DNA from: Porticoccaceae bacterium UBA4026
GTDB taxonomy: Bacteria > Pseudomonadota > Gammaproteobacteria > Pseudomonadales > Porticoccaceae
Direction of reading: 5' to 3'
Assembly: GCA_002382445.1 (NCBI GenBank)
Contig: DGAQ01000051.1
Coordinates: forward strand, 1 to 8,852
Length of the DNA: 8,852 bases
How positions within the stretch are numbered: the first letter of the stretch is position 1; each line of letters opens with the position of its first letter. Below are positions 5,687-8,852 of this stretch, piece by piece. Under the pieces are notes generated by a model. It was not told where the DNA came from. It was given only the letters and a program-made list of their open reading frames with translations, and made no database searches. Both the position numbers and the translations under genes were made by a program.

Positions 5687-6723
5687 AGAAGCTAATCGCC
5701 TATGGGATCATTGGTGTAACCCTAGTAACCTTGATTTGTAGTATTTCTCTTTTTGCTCTGATCAATATAAAAATTAACACACCGATCAATTCGCTGGGTT
5801 TCGTCAAAGAAAGTGTCGAATTTACCGTTGAAAAAGGCGCTAGGGCAAAGGAGGTAACTGGAGCACTCTTCGATCGCGATATTATTCCCGATTCATGGGC
5901 TATCAATTTATATGCCAAACTAGCAGGGCTGACTAACATTAAGGCTGGGAGATATAAACTTAAATCAGTAGATACGCCTTTAACGCTCCTAAAAAAATTC
6001 AATAGTGGTGAGGTGATTCAATATCAGATTACTTTTGTTGAAGGTTGGTCCTTCAGGCAGTGGTTAAGTCATTTTTCTGCGATCGATCAGTTTGACAAGA
6101 CCGATAAGAGAGACTTGTTAAATAGCTTAAAGCTTTCGGGCATTGATGATGCGAACCTAGAAGGTTGGTTTTTCCCCGATACCTACTATTATCTGAGCTC
6201 AGATACAGCGCTCGATATAATGCTTAGTGCACACCGGAAAATGAAAAGAGTTTTAGCGCAAGAATGGGCGGGAAGAGCGACTGAATTGCCGTATAAGACG
6301 CCTTATGAGGCATTAATTATGGCCTCAATAATAGAAAAGGAAACTGGCTTAGCGGAGGAGAGAGAAGAGATAGCGGGTGTGTTTGTTAGACGATTATTGA
6401 AAGGTATGAGGTTACAAACTGACCCAACTGTGATTTATGGCATGGGAGACCAATATGATGGGGACCTAAGGCGTCGAGATTTACGCCAGCCGACCCCTTA
6501 CAATACTTACTTAATAAAGGGTTTGCCGCCAACGCCTATTGCTATGCCAAGTGGAGCCTCTATTTCTGCAGCCCTTCATCCCAAGGCTGGTTCTAGCCTA
6601 TACTTCGTGGCAAGAGGTGATGGGGGTCATTACTTTTCGAACACATTACAAGAACACCGAGACGCAGTGAATAAGTATCAGCTGGAGCAGCGTGCGGAGA
6701 ATTATCGATCTGCACCAAACTAA
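5683..6723 (+). CDS. mltG: Endolytic murein transglycosylase MltG (YceG family)
   Basis: A 346-residue inner-membrane enzyme that cleaves nascent glycan strands in the periplasm and so sets peptidoglycan chain length. It has a short basic N-terminus (MKK) and one hydrophobic segment (about residues 5-28) as membrane anchor, then a LysM-like subdomain (about 40-110, including AGRYKLKS), then the YceG catalytic domain. Its hallmarks are EGWFFPDTYYY (160-170), ASIIEKETG with catalytic Glu218 (same number as in E. coli), RLQTDPTVIYG (243-253) and PYNTYLIKGLPPTPIAMPS. The ATG at 5683 overlaps the pabC TGA as ATGA, a typical coupled junction. An in-frame ATG at 5674 would add MLS and overlap by 13 bases; neither has a clear ribosome site. 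Family identity is firm; the start is less sure. Confidence 0.95.
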   Translation: MKKLIAYGIIGVTLVTLICSISLFALINIKINTPINSLGFVKESVEFTVEKGARAKEVTGALFDRDIIPDSWAINLYAKLAGLTNIKAGRYKLKSVDTPLTLLKKFNSGEVIQYQITFVEGWSFRQWLSHFSAIDQFDKTDKRDLLNSLKLSGIDDANLEGWFFPDTYYYLSSDTALDIMLSAHRKMKRVLAQEWAGRATELPYKTPYEALIMASIIEKETGLAEEREEIAGVFVRRLLKGMRLQTDPTVIYGMGDQYDGDLRRRDLRQPTPYNTYLIKGLPPTPIAMPSGASISAALHPKAGSSLYFVARGDGGHYFSNTLQEHRDAVNKYQLEQRAENYRSAPN

Positions 6724-6748
6724 TTTGAAAGTTCAAAGTAGGTTTTAA

Positions 6749-7393
6749 ATGCACGGCAAATTTATCACTATCGAAGGCACTGAGGGAGTCGGTAAGACGA
6801 CCAATATTGAATTTATTCAAGCTTGGTTGTCGGAGCACCATATCGGCTTTGTGGCTACGCGAGAACCCGGTGGCACGCCGCTAGCTGAGCAGATCCGGGC
6901 GTTATTACTGACCCCAGGCGATGAAAAAATCTGCGATAGCGCCGAGCTACTCCTTATGTTCGCTGGCCGAGCGCAGCATTTAAATCAAGTGATTGAGCCT
7001 AATTTGGAGGCAGGTAAGTGGGTTGTTTGTGATCGGTTCACTGATGCGACATATGCCTACCAAGGTGCAGGCAGAGGAATGGACAGATCTCTGATTACAC
7101 ATTTAGAGCATTTAGTTCAAGGTGCTTTGCGACCTGACTTAACTTTAATTTTGGATATACCCGTAGAGATCGGTCTCAAGCGAGCGAGCAATCGAAGTAC
7201 ACCCGATAGATTCGAGCAAGAGCAGGTCGAATTTTTTCAGAGAGTACGTATGGGATATCTCAATACAGCGAAAGATGATCCTCAACGCTGCGCAGTGATC
7301 GATGCGTCGCAATCTCTTGATCGGGTCCAGCGGGACATAAAGACCGTATTGGAGGCTTTTCTGGTCAAGACCAAGGGTTTTTTTGATGACTGA
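6749..7393 (+). CDS. tmk: Thymidylate kinase
   Basis: A 214-residue cytosolic dTMP kinase that makes dTDP from dTMP with ATP, an essential step in dTTP synthesis. It shows the P-loop GTEGVGKTT (10-18), the dTMP-binding REPGGTPLAE (38-47), the DRF motif (95-97) followed by ATYAYQGAGRG (100-110), and a basic lid RASNRSTPDRFEQE (145-158), as in E. coli-type (class II) kinases where the arginine lies in the lid. Length is normal (E. coli 213). AAGTAGG (6736-6742) lies 6 bases before the ATG. It is 25 bases after mltG and overlaps holB, which encodes a replication clamp-loader subunit; this order is conserved in gammaproteobacteria. Confidence 0.98.
   Translation: MHGKFITIEGTEGVGKTTNIEFIQAWLSEHHIGFVATREPGGTPLAEQIRALLLTPGDEKICDSAELLLMFAGRAQHLNQVIEPNLEAGKWVVCDRFTDATYAYQGAGRGMDRSLITHLEHLVQGALRPDLTLILDIPVEIGLKRASNRSTPDRFEQEQVEFFQRVRMGYLNTAKDDPQRCAVIDASQSLDRVQRDIKTVLEAFLVKTKGFFDD
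7373..7377 (+). promoter_or_regulatory. Ribosome binding site deciding the holB start
   Basis: AAGGG inside the 3' end of tmk lies 8 bases before the ATG at 7386 and only 5 bases before the competing in-frame TTG at 7383. The spacing and codon favour the ATG. Confidence 0.55.
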
Positions 7394-8342
7394 TGAAACT
7401 GCCAGTTTAGCGCGTCCCCTCCCTTGGCAAAAAGATGTCTGGGATTCGTTTAATCGGGCCGTAGAAGTCAATCGAATGCCCCATGCACTTTTGCTACATG
7501 GGTCCAATGGCGTTGGTAAAAGACGACTAGCGCTCTGTTTCGCTCAGCGAATGCTTTGTCTCGCTACGGTAGATCATTATGCCTGCGGGACTTGCAAGTC
7601 GTGTAAATTACTACTTGCCGGCTCGCACCCTGATTTATCTATTCTGGAGCCTGCTGAAGAGGGTAAAAAGATCTTGGTAGATGATGTCCGTAAGTTATGT
7701 ACAAAATTAAATACTACGGCGCAGCAAGGGGGATGGAAAATCAGCCTCATCATGGACGCTGATGCGATGAATATAAATGCGTCTAATGCGTTACTAAAGA
7801 GTCTTGAAGAGCCTCAGGGTAAGACTTTACTCATTCTCACTAGCGACCGGTTACATGCTTTGTTACCGACAATAAGAAGCCGCTGTCAAAAGCAACATCT
7901 GCCGGTCCCGAACCTAGATATAGTCACCCACTGGCTTAATGAGGTGACTGGGAATAGTGCAGATGTATCCAAGGCTATTGAAGTTTCAAACGGCTGTCCT
8001 TTACTTGCGTTGCACAATATCGAGTCGGGCACGTTGGGGATGCGCCAAGATTTTGAGAGCGTCATTGAGGGGGTTGCTAGTGGAACCTTGACTTCAATGG
8101 ATGCCGCTCAAAGATGTGCTAAATTGAACGGCAATAATATTGTTGATTGGTATATGAATTATCTGCATAGATTGGTGACAAATGAAGGGCAGGGGGGCGC
8201 TGACTTAAGCTTGTTTCATTTTCAAGACAGACTAATTTCTGCTAGAAAGTTACTGCTCTCTCAATCCAATGTTAACCAGCAATTACTGTTAGAAGGATTA
8301 TTTATGGATTGGGCTCAATCGTCCAGTGCAGGTAATAACTAA
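7386..8342 (+). CDS. holB: DNA polymerase III subunit delta-prime
   Basis: A 318-residue clamp-loader subunit (E. coli 334) that sits in the tau/gamma-delta-delta' pentamer loading the beta sliding clamp at replication forks. It has a degenerate P-loop GSNGVGKRR (39-47) in which the usual Thr/Ser after GK is Arg, consistent with a subunit that does not hydrolyse ATP. It also has the four zinc-binding cysteines C58, C67, C70 and C73 (ACGTCKSC), HPDL (81-84), NALLKSLEEP (134-143) and the SRC motif (165-167), whose arginine acts on the neighbouring ATP site. The ATG at 7386 overlaps tmk by 8 bases; a TTG three bases upstream is an alternative. The C-terminal collar domain is less conserved, as usual. 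The stop is 59 bases before pilZ; that gap shows no clear terminator. Confidence 0.96.
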   Translation: MTDETASLARPLPWQKDVWDSFNRAVEVNRMPHALLLHGSNGVGKRRLALCFAQRMLCLATVDHYACGTCKSCKLLLAGSHPDLSILEPAEEGKKILVDDVRKLCTKLNTTAQQGGWKISLIMDADAMNINASNALLKSLEEPQGKTLLILTSDRLHALLPTIRSRCQKQHLPVPNLDIVTHWLNEVTGNSADVSKAIEVSNGCPLLALHNIESGTLGMRQDFESVIEGVASGTLTSMDAAQRCAKLNGNNIVDWYMNYLHRLVTNEGQGGADLSLFHFQDRLISARKLLLSQSNVNQQLLLEGLFMDWAQSSSAGNN

Positions 8343-8387
8343 AGGAATCATTAATTTATGGGTCTTTAAGTCTAAAATGAATTTAAT

Positions 8388-8394
8388 GGAGGAG
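8388..8394 (+). promoter_or_regulatory. Strong ribosome binding site of pilZ
   Basis: GGAGGAG with 7 bases to the ATG at 8402 is the strongest Shine-Dalgarno in the window. It decides this start over the out-of-frame ATG at 8395. Confidence 0.75.
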
Positions 8395-8401
8395 ATGGCA
8401 A

Positions 8402-8794
8402 ATGGAGAAGGATAAGCTGGGACTTGCGACCAAACGAATAGTGGGCGATATACTTGCCGATAGTCATAGCTATTCATGTTCTTTAAATATTAAAAATCAA
8501 AATGATCTTTACCAGCATTTTATGCCCTTTGTTAAAGGCGGTGGGTTTTTCGTGCCGTCTAAGCATTCTTTCGCGCTTGGCGATGGAGTGCAGTTACGTT
8601 TGTCGCTGTTTCTAGTCGAAGAGTTGATAGTAGTTGAGGGAAAGGCTATCTGGGTTAGCTTTAATGGAGATTCCAATCTAGATAGTCAAGGTGTTGGTAT
8701 TCAGTTAAGTGCATCAGAAAGCGAGATAGTAACGACCATTAGGAGCCTGTTGGATGATATGCCTCAAAACCATAAATCCACGCTGACTATGTAA
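8402..8794 (+). CDS. pilZ: Type IV pilus assembly protein PilZ
   Basis: A 130-residue protein with a PilZ-type beta-barrel. In Pseudomonas and Xanthomonas, PilZ is needed for type IV pilus assembly and, in Xanthomonas, bridges the ATPase PilB and the c-di-GMP receptor FimX. Recognisable blocks are LNIKNQNDLYQHFMPFVKGG (28-47), GGFFVPSKHSFALGDGVQL (47-65), GKAIWVSFNG (80-89) and QGVGIQLS (96-103), and the terminal LTM resembles the conserved TM end. The RxxxR and D/NxSxxG signatures for c-di-GMP are not in the expected places, as in canonical PilZ, so it probably does not bind the nucleotide itself. Residues 1-25 are longer than the N-terminus of P. aeruginosa PilZ (about 118 residues in all). 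It follows holB as in pseudomonads. Confidence 0.9.
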   Translation: MEKDKLGLATKRIVGDILADSHSYSCSLNIKNQNDLYQHFMPFVKGGGFFVPSKHSFALGDGVQLRLSLFLVEELIVVEGKAIWVSFNGDSNLDSQGVGIQLSASESEIVTTIRSLLDDMPQNHKSTLTM

Positions 8795-8837
8795 AAGAGC
8801 CCATTTTAATTATTTTTGGAGGCTGACAGGTTTCGGC

Positions 8838-8852
8838 ATGGTATTAGGCTGT
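8838..8852 (+). CDS. Possible start of a further gene, cut by the window end
   Basis: An ATG at 8838 opens a frame of only five codons (MVLGC) before the window ends, with AGG 7 bases upstream (8828-8830) and GGAGG further back (8818-8822). In pseudomonads the TatD-family DNase gene follows pilZ, but these five residues do not resemble the MLVDSHCHL start of TatD. Too little sequence remains to name it. Confidence 0.2.

Noticed and set aside
7145..7507. A 120-codon open frame on the minus strand across tmk/holB
   Set aside because: It is antisense to two well-recognised conserved genes, shows no family motif, and has no ribosome site or promoter of note.
8351..8378. Possible pilZ promoter in the holB-pilZ gap (TTAATT, 16 bp, TAAAAT)
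   Set aside because: The -35 matches only 3/6 positions. The gap is A/T-rich, so such pairs arise by chance.
1..8852. Mobile elements, CRISPR, tRNA/rRNA, toxin-antitoxin or defence genes
   Set aside because: I looked on both strands and found no transposase or integrase motifs, no regularly spaced repeats, no tRNA-like folds and no small two-gene cassette. Nearly all of the window is accounted for by core genes.

Overview
This window is a conserved chromosomal block from a gammaproteobacterium. It is the fatty-acid/phospholipid synthesis cluster together with its usual neighbours. In order it carries maf/yceF (minus strand), then on the plus strand yceD, rpmF, plsX, fabD, fabG, acpP, pabC, mltG, tmk, holB and pilZ. 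The order matches the Pseudomonas-type arrangement: there is no fabH between plsX and fabD, and pilZ follows holB. The base composition is fairly balanced. Together with a PilZ of the type IV pilus class, this suggests a non-enteric gammaproteobacterium, perhaps a marine Cellvibrionales- or Pseudomonadales-like lineage. That placement is inferred from gene order only, not from a search.

Region by region: bases 29-616 hold the nucleotide pyrophosphatase gene maf (YceF subfamily), read leftward. The gap at 617-796 is a divergent control region with a near-consensus sigma-70 promoter (TTGACA, 17 bp, TATCAT) reading right into yceD-rpmF-plsX-fabD-fabG. These five genes are tightly spaced (0.8-4.27 kb) and link a ribosomal protein and an rRNA-accumulation factor to PlsX, malonyl-CoA:ACP transacylase and 3-ketoacyl-ACP reductase. 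A 224-bp gap follows, holding a candidate promoter and a leader hairpin for acpP. The acyl carrier protein gene is closed by a strong intrinsic terminator.

The second half (4.8-8.8 kb) is pabC-mltG-tmk-holB-pilZ, with overlapping or closely spaced genes for folate synthesis, glycan chain termination, dTMP phosphorylation, the delta-prime clamp-loader subunit and a pilus-biogenesis protein. The most notable deviation is that fabF, which usually lies between acpP and pabC, is absent. A terminator and only about 26 bp occupy the junction.

No mobile element, CRISPR array, RNA gene or new multi-gene system is visible. The window is core genome. The points worth a second look are the missing fabF with its terminator, a Lys-Lys replacement of the usual Arg-Arg in Maf, the TTG start of plsX, the leader structure of acpP and the extended N-terminus of PilZ.
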